A stretch of DNA of 9,935 bases from Aquincola sp. Its GTDB lineage: Bacteria > Pseudomonadota > Gammaproteobacteria > Burkholderiales > Burkholderiaceae_C. Made by a program: the position numbers and the translations under genes. Positions 1-6,633 of the stretch are shown here, in pieces. Where the stretch lies: NCBI GenBank assembly GCA_029884035.1, contig JAOUIM010000106.1, forward strand, positions 1 to 9,935, in the 5' to 3' direction. Under the pieces are notes generated by a model. It was not told the origin of the DNA. It searched no databases and saw only the letters and a program-made list of their open reading frames with translations. The first letter of the stretch is position 1. Every line of letters starts with the position of its first letter.

Positions 1-144
1 GCCGACGTGCACGATCACGTAGTCGCCGACCGCCACGCCGGGCGTCAGCGCCACCGAGACGCCCTTGCGCACGCCGCCGAGGTCCACCGTGGCCTGGTCG
101 CCGTCGTCGAGCGCGACGATGCGCGCGGGCAGGGCTAGGCACAT
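1..144 (-). CDS. hypC: HypC hydrogenase maturation chaperone, N-terminal part (cut by window edge)
   Basis: Only the first 48 codons are present; the gene continues beyond base 1. The visible protein begins MCLALPARIV and contains a VGDYVIVHVG stretch. Both are hallmarks of the small HypC/HupF chaperones (usually 75-95 residues). In this family Cys2, exposed after Met removal, binds the Fe(CN)2CO unit together with HypD, and a conserved His (here His46) lies in the same site. HypC carries the Fe unit and delivers it to the hydrogenase large subunit in the cytoplasm. The ATG at 144 lies inside the end of hypF, whose TAG is at 137-135, so the genes overlap by 10 bp and are probably translationally coupled. 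A second family member, hupF, lies upstream in the same run and lacks this compact form. hypD and hypE would be expected next, outside the window. Confidence 0.93.
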   Translation of the reverse strand, partial: MCLALPARIVALDDGDQATVDLGGVRKGVSVALTPGVAVGDYVIVHVG

Positions 145-1283
145 GCCGCGATCTCCTCGGTCCGGGTCGTATCGATCAAGCCGCGGGCCAGCGCGTCGGC
201 TGCGATCCAGGCCTGGCCGAGCGCCAGGCCCGCATCGCCGGGGCCCGGCCCCTGCGGCTGCTGCACCTGCAGGCCCGCGGCGTCGAGCGCAGCGACGAGG
301 CGGCGCGTCAGCAGCCGGTTGTAGAAGCAGCCGCCGCCGAGCACCACGGTCGGCGTGTCGGCGATGCGCGCGGCCGCGATGCTGGCGCGCGCCAGGCTGT
401 CGGCCAGTCCGGCATGGAAGCGCGCCGCGGCCTCGCCCGGATCGGCGCGTTCGAGGCATTGCGATACGAGCGGCCGCAGATCCAGCGCCACGTTGCCGGG
501 CACCGTCACCGCATGCGACTCGAGCCAGTCGGTCGCCGCGCGTTCGAGCGCGATCGCCGCCTGCGCCTCCGCGGCCTGCCGCACGCTCAGGCGCAGCAGG
601 CCGGCCATCGCATCGAACCAGCGGCCGGTGCTGGTGGTGGTCGGGCAGTTCAGCCCGCGCTCGAGCATCATGCGCACACCCTCGGCGAGCCGCTCGCCCA
701 CCACCGGCGCGAAGCACGGCACGATCTCCTCGCCGCGGCCCAGCGCGTGCAATGCCGCGGCGCCCATGCGCCAGGGCTCGCGCGCCGCGACGTCGCCGCC
801 GGGCAGCGCCAGCGGCGTCAGATGGCCGAGCCGCTGCCAGTCTGTGCCGGCCACCCGCAGGACCTCGCCACCCCAGGCGTTGCCGTCGGTGCCCAGGCCC
901 ACGCCGTCCAGCGCGAGCCCGATCACCGGTGCCACGCTGCCCTGCTCGGCCTGCACCACGCCAATGTGCGCATGGTGGTGCTGCACCGGCAGCGCGGGCA
1001 CGCCCAGACGCGCGGCCAGCGCCTGCGCCAGCCGCGTGCTCTCGAAGTCCGGGTGCAGGTCGTGCGCCACCGCGTCGACGCGGCCGCCGGCGGCGCGCAG
1101 CAGCGCCTCGACGGAGGCCTCGAGCGCGAGGCAGGCCTCGGGCGTGCCGAGGTCGCCGTGCAGCGGCGACCAGTGCACCGTGTCGCCGTCGAGCAGGCAG
1201 GCGGTGTTCTTCAGCCACGCGCCGACCGCCAGCACACGCGCCGGTGCGGCGCGTGGCAGCGACCGCGTCGTGTGCACGCTCAC
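135..1283 (-). CDS. hypF: Shortened HypF carbamoyltransferase (Kae1-like domain only)
   Basis: The product is about 382 residues, half the usual 750 or so of HypF. Full HypF makes carbamoyl-adenylate from carbamoyl phosphate and passes the carbamoyl group to the C-terminal Cys of HypE, the source of the CN ligands. Only the C-terminal Kae1-like domain is seen: the metal-binding HHHAH at 102-106, DGVGLGTDGNAWGGE at 126-140, GRWFDAMAGLL at 220-230, QAAIALE at 241-247, LGGGCFYNRLL at 315-325, and PGPGDAGLALGQ at 346-357. The acylphosphatase, zinc-finger and YrdC-like domains are absent, and hypB fills the DNA where they would be. I chose GTG at 1283 because it overlaps the hypB stop (GTGA) and fits the homologous start; an in-frame ATG further up lies deep in hypB. 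From memory, Cupriavidus necator H16 has a similar short HypF1 beside a full HypF2, so this is probably a real variant. The exact start is less certain than the identity. Confidence 0.9.
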   Translation of the reverse strand: MSVHTTRSLPRAAPARVLAVGAWLKNTACLLDGDTVHWSPLHGDLGTPEACLALEASVEALLRAAGGRVDAVAHDLHPDFESTRLAQALAARLGVPALPVQHHHAHIGVVQAEQGSVAPVIGLALDGVGLGTDGNAWGGEVLRVAGTDWQRLGHLTPLALPGGDVAAREPWRMGAAALHALGRGEEIVPCFAPVVGERLAEGVRMMLERGLNCPTTTSTGRWFDAMAGLLRLSVRQAAEAQAAIALERAATDWLESHAVTVPGNVALDLRPLVSQCLERADPGEAAARFHAGLADSLARASIAAARIADTPTVVLGGGCFYNRLLTRRLVAALDAAGLQVQQPQGPGPGDAGLALGQAWIAADALARGLIDTTRTEEIAACA

Positions 1284-2257
1284 GTGGCGGCCCCCTGGAC
1301 GGACGTCACCTGAGCCAGCCGCGCCTCCAGCTCGGCGATGCGCGCCTTCAGCGCCGCGGTCTCGTCGCGCGATGCCGGCACGACTGCCGCGGCTGGCTCG
1401 CCGACCTCGCCCTGCAACCAGTCGAGCCAGGCGTCCATGCCCTGCCCGCTCTTGGCCGACAGCAGCAGCACCTCGATCGCCGGGTTGACGCGACGCGCGT
1501 AGGCGATGCAGTGCGCCACGTCGAAGTCCACGTGCGGCAGCAGGTCGGACTTGGTCAGCACCATCAGCTTCGCGGCGGCGAACATGTCCGGGTACTTCAG
1601 CGGCTTGTCCTCGCCCTCGGTCACCGACAGGATCGCGACCTTGGCGCGCTCGCCCAGGTCCCACATCGCGGGGCACACCAGGTTGCCAACGTTCTCGATG
1701 AACAGCAGCGAGCGCGCGCCACGCTCGAGCAGGTGCGCGTGATGATCGTCGTGCGCCGGGCCGTGCGCATGCGCGTGCAGCGGCAGGCGCTCGAACGCCG
1801 CCGCGACCATCGGCGCGTCGAGGTGGCAGCCCTTGCCGGTGTTGACCTGGATTGCCGGCACGCCGGTGGCACGGATGCGGTCGGCGTCGTGATGCGTCTG
1901 CTGGTCACCCTCGATCACCGCGAGCCGCAGATCGGGCTGCGCACGCCGAAGCGCCTCGATCGTGGCCACCAGGAGCGTCGTCTTGCCCGAGCCGGGGCTC
2001 GATACCAGGTTGTAGGCCACGACGCCGTGGGCCTCGAAGTGCGCGCGGTTGGCGCGCGCGACGCGGTCGTTGGCACCGAGCACGTCGGCCTCGAGCCTGA
2101 TCGCGCGCTCCGCACTCATGCCGGGAACCGACACGCGCGCCGAGTTGGCGCCGAAGTCGAGGTCGGCGTCGTGTGCGTGGCCGTGGGTATGGTCATGCGT
2201 GTGGCCGTGCCCGTGCGCATGGCCTTCGGGGTTGGAACAGCCGCAAACGACGCACAT
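1280..2257 (-). CDS. hypB: HypB nickel-insertion GTPase with extra histidine-rich segments
   Basis: HypB is the cytoplasmic SIMIBI-class GTPase that, with HypA, loads nickel into the hydrogenase large subunit. The 325-residue protein starts MCVVCGCS, giving the N-terminal high-affinity metal motif (Cys2, Cys5, Cys7). A His-rich run follows at about 13-29. The P-loop is SSPGSGKTT at 86-94, the G-domain metal site has Cys144-His145 and Cys195, and the base-recognition motif is TKSD at 235-238. Unusually, a second His-rich insert lies at about 161-175 (seven His in 15 residues), just before the IENVGNLVCP strand. The last 30 residues (about 296-318) look like a short coiled coil with LKARIAELEARL. 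The ATG at 2257 has GAGGAG eight bases upstream, overlapping the hypA stop region, and gives the right N-terminus. Storage and buffering of nickel by the His segments is inference from family precedent. Confidence 0.96.
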   Translation of the reverse strand: MCVVCGCSNPEGHAHGHGHTHDHTHGHAHDADLDFGANSARVSVPGMSAERAIRLEADVLGANDRVARANRAHFEAHGVVAYNLVSSPGSGKTTLLVATIEALRRAQPDLRLAVIEGDQQTHHDADRIRATGVPAIQVNTGKGCHLDAPMVAAAFERLPLHAHAHGPAHDDHHAHLLERGARSLLFIENVGNLVCPAMWDLGERAKVAILSVTEGEDKPLKYPDMFAAAKLMVLTKSDLLPHVDFDVAHCIAYARRVNPAIEVLLLSAKSGQGMDAWLDWLQGEVGEPAAAVVPASRDETAALKARIAELEARLAQVTSVQGAAT

Positions 2258-2268
2258 GATCGATCTCC

Positions 2269-2616
2269 TCAGCTTTCTTGCACGATCAACTCGCGCACCT
2301 TCAGCTCGGTGCCGCCGGTGGGCGTGAGCTGCCAGCGTCCGCAATGCGGGCAGGCATCGGTGCGCGAGGCGATCGCGACGCTACGGCTGCAGGCCATGCA
2401 CCAGGCGGTGCCGGCGGGCTCGTCGATCTCGATCTGCGCGCCGGCGAGAACGGTGCCCGGCGTCATCGCCTCGAGCGCGAACCGAAGCGCGCGAACCTCG
2501 ACGCCCGCCAGTGCGCCGGCCTCGAGCGAAAGGCGTGTCACACGCGTGAAGTGCTCGCGCGCTGCCGCGTCCTCGACCACGCGCAGGATGCCGCCGGCCA
2601 GGCTCATCTCATGCAT
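2269..2616 (-). CDS. hypA: HypA nickel/zinc metallochaperone
   Basis: HypA brings nickel to the hydrogenase large subunit together with HypB. The 115-residue length is typical. The start MHEMSLAGGIL holds His2, the essential nickel ligand with the free N-terminus. The zinc site is a pair of CxxC motifs, CMAC at about 73-76 and CPHC at about 89-92. The MHE N-terminus fixes the ATG at 2616; longer readings in the same frame run through the end of hupK and have no HypA-like residues. The start overlaps the 3' end of hupK by 8 bp, and 11 bp separate its TGA from hypB, so it sits within one transcript. Nothing about it is unusual. Confidence 0.96.
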   Translation of the reverse strand: MHEMSLAGGILRVVEDAAAREHFTRVTRLSLEAGALAGVEVRALRFALEAMTPGTVLAGAQIEIDEPAGTAWCMACSRSVAIASRTDACPHCGRWQLTPTGGTELKVRELIVQES

Positions 2617-3730
2617 GGTGGTTCTCCGCCTCGACCGTGAAGGCCAGGCAGGGGTCGAGCGTCGCCGCCGCCAGGCGCACTTGTGCCGGCGCGAGTACGC
2701 CATCACGAAGCAGGTGTGCAAACGCGCCCTGCGGATGGAAGTTCCACTCGGTGGGCGCCAGCACCTGGTAGCGCGCGGCGCGCGCAGATCCCGCATCACG
2801 TTCACCGGCCTCGAGACGGACCCAGTGGATCAGCAGGCCGCGCGACATCTCGGTCCAGGCAATGCCTTCGCCGTCGCCAGTCGCCATGGCCCCAGCGGCC
2901 AGCGGCGTGCCGACCGCGAGCTGCGCGACCTCGGCCAGGCGGGCCCCGAGGCGGTCCCACGCGGTGGACACCGGCCTCACGCGTCCGTGACGCGTCCACG
3001 GTCCGGTCTCGGCGGTGGCGCCCTGCCAGGTCGGGCACTCGGCAAACGCGGGGTCGGCCGCGATCGCCGCAGCCAGAGTGCGCATGGCCCCCTCGGCATC
3101 GGTGAGCACATCGAGCGGCCGGCAGGGCCAGCCGATCGCGCGCGCGTCGTCGCGCACGGCCGCCAGCCATCGTGCGACCGGATGGTCCCGCCCGCGCGAC
3201 CATTCGTCGAGCCAGGCCGCGGGATCGCGTTGCCATGCGGCCAGCCAGGCTGCGGGCGCCATGCCGAACAGGCGCCGTTCGAGCCATCCCGGCAGCGCGA
3301 CTTCGGTGGCCGCGAGCGCGGCCTCGAAAGCGTTGCCGGTCATCGGCGGCACCGACATCACCGGTGCGTCGCGCAGCCAATGCGCCGTGACCGCCGCCGC
3401 AGCGTCGGGCGCCAACGTTGGCATGTCGAGCGTGAAGCGCTGCAGGTGCTCGCGCACCGTGTGCAGCGCGATCGGGCGTGCATCACGCGCGCGCTCGGCG
3501 TCGCTGTCGAAGGTTCCGAGTGCGGCACGCAACGCACGCCGCGAGGTGCTGCGCTGCGCATCGGCGCACAGCGTGAACACGGCGCCGATGATGTCGGGCA
3601 ACAGCGCGGCATGGCGTCCCGCCGTGAGTCGCTGCAGCAGCTCGGCACCGACCATCGGGCGCTCGCAGCACACCGAGGGATCCGCGCCGGGGCGCAGGAC
3701 CAGCCGGCCCGCGAGCCCGTCGGGTGTCAT
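2609..3730 (-). CDS. hupK: HupK/HoxV hydrogenase maturation scaffold, degenerate large-subunit homologue
   Basis: This 373-residue protein resembles a hydrogenase large subunit whose catalytic cysteines have decayed. Large-subunit-like blocks appear in order: VFTLCADAQ at 51-59 where the enzyme has its N-terminal CxxC, EMSRGLLIHW at 294-303, APTEWNFHPQGAF at 325-337, and LDPCLAFTVE at 358-367 near the C-terminus. In the enzyme that last motif is DPCxxCxxH; here Cys361 remains, but the second Cys is Phe364 and the His is Glu367. HoxV of Cupriavidus is reported to act as a scaffold holding the Fe(CN)2CO intermediate before transfer, working with HypC and HoxL; I apply that role by homology. The ATG at 3730 overlaps the hupJ stop as ATGA. 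The alternative start 78 codons upstream lies inside hupJ and adds only Arg-rich sequence. Confidence 0.9.
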   Translation of the reverse strand: MTPDGLAGRLVLRPGADPSVCCERPMVGAELLQRLTAGRHAALLPDIIGAVFTLCADAQRSTSRRALRAALGTFDSDAERARDARPIALHTVREHLQRFTLDMPTLAPDAAAAVTAHWLRDAPVMSVPPMTGNAFEAALAATEVALPGWLERRLFGMAPAAWLAAWQRDPAAWLDEWSRGRDHPVARWLAAVRDDARAIGWPCRPLDVLTDAEGAMRTLAAAIAADPAFAECPTWQGATAETGPWTRHGRVRPVSTAWDRLGARLAEVAQLAVGTPLAAGAMATGDGEGIAWTEMSRGLLIHWVRLEAGERDAGSARAARYQVLAPTEWNFHPQGAFAHLLRDGVLAPAQVRLAAATLDPCLAFTVEAENHHA

Positions 3731-4287
3731 CGTTCGGCTCCCGAAGGCGTTGCCGCGGCGCGGCCAAGCAGCCACGCGCGGCGCGACGCAGCGGGGGGGG
3801 CCGGCGTGGGGCGAGGCGGCTCGGGGCGGCGCAGTTCTTCGAGCACTGCACGGGCGGTCGCCAGCGCCGCATCCTGATCGGCGAAGTCGCCCATCGGCGA
3901 GAACAGCGAACACGCCTCGAAGGCGCCGAAGCCGTCCTCGTGCGCGCCGATGAAGGGAAAGCACTCGCGGCCGACGCGGCGATCGCGCGTCGCACCCACG
4001 GACAGCGCGTCACGCGCCGCCTCGTCGAGAGGCAGCCAGACCAGGTTCATGAACCACGGCGTGACGAGGACGCCGACCGCCGCCTGCGCGGATGACCCGT
4101 CGGCCGCTAGCACGGGCTCGAAGCCGACGGCCTGAATGCGCAGCCCCGGATGCAGGATCGCGATGCCGCGCATGCGCGTGTCCGCGACGTGAGCAAACAG
4201 CCTCTCGAGCGCGTGCACGCGAGCGGCGAGCACGTCCGACGGGCTCGGCCGGGCCTGAGGATCGCAGCCGCCGCAGGCCGGCTTCAT
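3727..4287 (-). CDS. hupJ: HupJ/HoxT, HybE-family hydrogenase assembly chaperone
   Basis: The 186-residue product matches the HybE/HupJ family by the core AVGF at 53-56, GVLVTPWFMNLVWLP at 72-86, ECFPF at 108-112 and CSLFSPMGDF at 126-135. Family members help assemble the small subunit and, in Cupriavidus, help protect iron-sulfur cofactors during aerobic maturation. The ATG at 4287 overlaps the hupH stop (ATGA). The N-terminus reads MKPACGGCDPQ, giving a CxxC (Cys5, Cys8). Some HupJ proteins are fused to a rubredoxin, and the separate rubredoxin gene hoxR/hupI usually found here is absent, so this may be a remnant or a coincidence. The C-terminal 35 residues are Pro/Ala/Arg-rich and contain a C8 homopolymer in the coding strand (3793-3800). 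Family assignment is firm; the exact role is by homology. Confidence 0.9.
   Translation of the reverse strand: MKPACGGCDPQARPSPSDVLAARVHALERLFAHVADTRMRGIAILHPGLRIQAVGFEPVLAADGSSAQAAVGVLVTPWFMNLVWLPLDEAARDALSVGATRDRRVGRECFPFIGAHEDGFGAFEACSLFSPMGDFADQDAALATARAVLEELRRPEPPRPTPAPPAASRRAWLLGRAAATPSGAER
3793..3800. repeat. Eight-base G/C homopolymer in hupJ
   Basis: G8 on the plus strand is C8 in the hupJ sense strand, encoding part of Ala163-Pro164-Pro165 near its C-terminus. It is a potential slippage site and also a place where sequencing errors arise. Confidence 0.7.
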
Positions 4288-5144
4288 GCGCCGCCGACCC
4301 ATTGCAGCAGCTCGGCCAGTCGCTCGGCCGAGTCCTCGAGGTCCTGCCGCGCGGCGCAGGCAACCTCGGGCACATCGCCGACTTCGAGCGTGTCCAGGAT
4401 GACCGCATCCTGCGAATTGAAGTAGGTGACGCGCCAGACGCCCGCGACCTGCGTGTTGATGATGCGGCAGTTGCCATAGCCGCGCGACAGCACCATGACG
4501 CGGCCGCGGCCGAGTTGCTGCTCGAGGTACAGGCCGTCGCCCGGGGTCAGCGGCAGCAGCGACAGGTTGATCACATGCGCCGCACCGTTCGTCCGGCCCG
4601 ACTGCCATGCGCGCGCGCGCGCGCGCAACTCCTCGATCAGCGCCGGTGCGTTCATCGTGCCTTCCGGCGCGATTGCGGCGGGCGGCGCGAGCGCCCGACC
4701 ATCGGCGCGGGCCGCAGCCACGATCGAGCGTGGAAATCCTCCGACCTCGATCGTGTCGCGCATGCCGGCATCGCGGTGCAGCACGCGCCACACGCCAGCG
4801 TAGATGGATTCGTGGGCCCGCGCACCCAAGTCACCGGAGACCACGGCGGCCACCTCGCCCTCACCGAGCAACTGGCTCACGAGCAATCGCTCGCCATCGG
4901 TCAGCGCGCCGAGTTCGATCGGCTCGACCGCCTCCCTGGACAGACGACGCTCGAGCGCCGACAACGCGGCGCGCAGCGCACCGAGTGCACCGACTTGCGT
5001 CGCCAGCACCCCAGGGGCCGGCAGCGCCGGCGCACGAGCGGTCGACAGGTCGCGCGGCATCGGCATGAATGCCAGCGGCTCGCCGTCGAGCTGCCCGCTG
5101 CCGGGCCCAACGAAGATCGCCGAATGCGGCTTGGGCTGGAACAA
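4284..5144 (-). CDS. hupH: HupH/HoxQ small-subunit maturation protein, probable TTG start
   Basis: The 286-residue protein has the family start FVGPGSGQLDGEPLAFMPMP (residues 11-30) and two copies of the HupH C-terminal unit. These lie at about 83-145 and 203-265, each holding AGVWRV and a later DT(I/L)EVG.P. HupH/HoxQ is a cytoplasmic partner of HupG/HoxO that keeps the Tat-exported small subunit from early export or oxidative damage; this is known for homologues. There is no ATG before residue 27. The best start is TTG at 5144, preceded by GAGGAG with a 6-base spacer. It gives a normal family length and leaves 14 bp after the hupG stop. A longer in-frame reading into hupG has no family similarity. 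A (GC)9 run encodes Arg-Ala repeats at 174-179. The identity is secure and the start is inferred. Confidence 0.92.
   Translation of the reverse strand: MFQPKPHSAIFVGPGSGQLDGEPLAFMPMPRDLSTARAPALPAPGVLATQVGALGALRAALSALERRLSREAVEPIELGALTDGERLLVSQLLGEGEVAAVVSGDLGARAHESIYAGVWRVLHRDAGMRDTIEVGGFPRSIVAAARADGRALAPPAAIAPEGTMNAPALIEELRARARAWQSGRTNGAAHVINLSLLPLTPGDGLYLEQQLGRGRVMVLSRGYGNCRIINTQVAGVWRVTYFNSQDAVILDTLEVGDVPEVACAARQDLEDSAERLAELLQWVGGA
4609..4626. repeat. (GC)9 dinucleotide run in hupH
   Basis: Nine tandem GC units fall within hupH and encode alternating Arg-Ala (174-179) in the linker between its two repeated units. Alternating purine-pyrimidine GC tracts can adopt Z-DNA and can slip; no effect is shown here. 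Confidence 0.75.
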
Positions 5145-5150
5145 GAAGCA

Positions 5151-5156
5151 CTCCTC
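5151..5156 (-). promoter_or_regulatory. Ribosome-binding site deciding the hupH TTG start
   Basis: On the minus strand GAGGAG lies six bases before TTG at 5144-5142 and just after the hupG TGA at 5161-5159. No ATG or GTG is suitably placed, so this site is the main support for the TTG start. Confidence 0.7.
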
Positions 5157-5158
5157 GA

Positions 5159-5596
5159 TCAATGACAGGCACTGGCCGGCTGGCCCGCAGCGACAACGGG
5201 AATGCCGACCGTGGGCGGGCGCGACACCTCGCGCTCGAGCGCGCCGCCGACCTCGCCGAGGTAGTCGACCCAGTCCTGCATGCCGCTCACGGTGGCGAGA
5301 TAGCCACCCGCGCGCAGGAACACGAGTGAGGGCCAGCGCTGGACGCCGTAGCGGCGCGCGAGCGCATCCTCGTGCTCGCGCGGCACGACGCCGATGTCGA
5401 AGCGATCGCCGCAGGCGGCACGCAACTGCGGCAATACCACGGCGACGTCGAGCGCCTCGGGAAACCGCACAGGATCGCCGCTGAACAACAGCACATGCTC
5501 GCCGGCGCGCGCGCCCCACGCGTCGACCGTATCGGGATCGACGGCCTGCGCGCCATGCGCGTCGATCAGGCGTTCGATGAGCGGATGCTGGGTCAT
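5159..5596 (-). CDS. hupG: HupG/HoxO, HyaE-family thioredoxin-fold chaperone
   Basis: The 145-residue length and the segment order mark the HyaE/HupG family, a thioredoxin fold used to bind the hydrogenase small subunit and its Tat signal before export. Recognisable pieces are HVLLFSGDPVRFPE at 34-47, then FDIGVVP at 66-72 and a YGVQRWPSLVFLRAG strand-turn at about 83-97. The place where thioredoxins have CxxC is GDPVRF, so a redox role is unlikely and a chaperone role is expected. The ATG at 5596 overlaps the hupF TGA (ATGA), with GGAGAG just upstream. hupH follows directly and is its usual partner. Confidence 0.93.
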   Translation of the reverse strand: MTQHPLIERLIDAHGAQAVDPDTVDAWGARAGEHVLLFSGDPVRFPEALDVAVVLPQLRAACGDRFDIGVVPREHEDALARRYGVQRWPSLVFLRAGGYLATVSGMQDWVDYLGEVGGALEREVSRPPTVGIPVVAAGQPASACH

Positions 5597-5934
5597 GGTG
5601 TCTCTCCGGAAGAGGAAGTCCGCGGCGCGGTGAGCTCGGCGAGTTGCGCCGCGGAGATCGACGATGGCAGCACGAAGCCCGGATCGGCCGCGGCGTGAAT
5701 CGCATCACCGGCCTGTGCGGCGTCGAGCAGATCGAGCGCGGCGTCGATCTCGGCGGCGCGCGAGGTACTGAGGGCCTCGCGCGCGGCACCCTGGAACACG
5801 AGCAGCCAGCACCCGGGGGCACTGGCCTCGTCGCCGACCAGCCGCGTATCGATTCGCTCGCAGCGCCCGCGGCCGGCGGCCAGCGCGCCGCCCTGCCAGG
5901 CCTCGACCACGCGCATGGGAATGCCGATGCACAT
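5593..5934 (-). CDS. hupF: HupF/HoxL, HypC-family chaperone
   Basis: The 113-residue product begins MCIGIPMRVVEAWQ. The Met-Cys start is that of HypC-type chaperones, with Cys2 as the Fe(CN)2CO ligand. It differs from the hypC at the window edge by a long C-terminal extension of about 35 residues (LPSSISAAQLAEL and a Ser-rich tail). It also has the acidic segment GDEASAPGCWLLVFQGAAREAL at 34-55, which is typical of HupF/HoxL. In Cupriavidus, HoxL is reported to work with HoxV to carry the Fe unit for the membrane-bound enzyme. Only 3 bp separate it from the hupD stop, and its own stop overlaps the hupG start. The identity is clear and the role is by homology. Confidence 0.92.
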   Translation of the reverse strand: MCIGIPMRVVEAWQGGALAAGRGRCERIDTRLVGDEASAPGCWLLVFQGAAREALSTSRAAEIDAALDLLDAAQAGDAIHAAADPGFVLPSSISAAQLAELTAPRTSSSGETP

Positions 5935-5937
5935 GGT

Positions 5938-6612
5938 TCAACCCTGCGCGCCGGCGGCGAGAAAACGAGCGTCGCCGACACGGCACGCCGCCTCGGCGCT
6001 GGGACGGCCCGACTCGTAGGCCGCCAGGCCGATCACCGGCGCGTTGACGCACCGCTCGGCGCCGACCGGTGCGGCCCGTGGTACCGGCTGCGCGCCCCAC
6101 TGCGCAAGCCGCTCGATCGCCAGCGGCAGCGCATCCTCGAGCGCGGCCTTGACGACCGGGCGCAGGCTGCCGCCATAGTCCTCGAGCTGCTCGGGCTGGC
6201 AGCCGACGAGAAGCACCTCGCGCGGATAGCTGTCGGTCATCTGCGCCAGCATCAGCACCTCCTGGAAGCCGGTCTGGTGCAGGCTCATCTTCTTGGCGCC
6301 GAGGAAGCGGGGCACCTCGTCGTTCTCGACCAGCTTCAGCGTGCCTGGCGGCAGGCCGTAGTCGACGGCGTCGAGGATGAGCAGGCGCCGCGCCGACTGC
6401 ACCAGCGGCAGTAGGTACAGGCCCTGCGTGCCGCCGTCGGCCAGCCGCACGTGCGGCGCAAAGTCCCAGCGTGCCTGCAGTGCCTCGACGCAGCGCACGC
6501 CGAAGCCTTCGTCGGCCCACAGCACGTTGCCGATGCCCAGGACGACGATGGTGTCGGCCGCGGCGTTGTCACCTGCGGGGTGACACGCGGGCTCGAGCGG
6601 ATGTGCGCGCAT
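5938..6612 (-). CDS. hupD: HupD/HoxM [NiFe]-hydrogenase maturation endopeptidase
   Basis: HupD removes the C-terminal peptide of the large subunit after nickel insertion, closing the active site. The 224-residue protein contains IVVLGIGNVLWADEGFGVR (22-40), DGGTQGLYLLP (59-69), LILDAVDYG (78-86), MSLHQTGFQE (109-118) and LLVGCQPE (134-141). By comparison with E. coli HybD, the nickel-sensing ligands are Glu35, Asp81 and His112, all present. The protein carries about 20 residues before the usual start of the fold and a C-terminal tail with ESGRPSAEAACRVGDARF. The ATG at 6612 has only a weak ribosome-binding site, and an internal start cannot be excluded. The large-subunit genes it should act on are not beside it: a HigA-like gene ends 21 bp upstream. 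Confidence 0.95.
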   Translation of the reverse strand: MRAHPLEPACHPAGDNAAADTIVVLGIGNVLWADEGFGVRCVEALQARWDFAPHVRLADGGTQGLYLLPLVQSARRLLILDAVDYGLPPGTLKLVENDEVPRFLGAKKMSLHQTGFQEVLMLAQMTDSYPREVLLVGCQPEQLEDYGGSLRPVVKAALEDALPLAIERLAQWGAQPVPRAAPVGAERCVNAPVIGLAAYESGRPSAEAACRVGDARFLAAGAQG

Positions 6613-6633
6613 GAGGCATCCAGGACACGGTGG

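Noticed and set aside
65..3877. A 1270-residue plus-strand open reading frame opposite the hydrogenase genes
   Set aside because: It is Arg/Ala/Pro-rich, has no recognisable domain, and lies antisense to six clearly homologous genes. Long empty frames are expected opposite GC-rich codon-biased genes.
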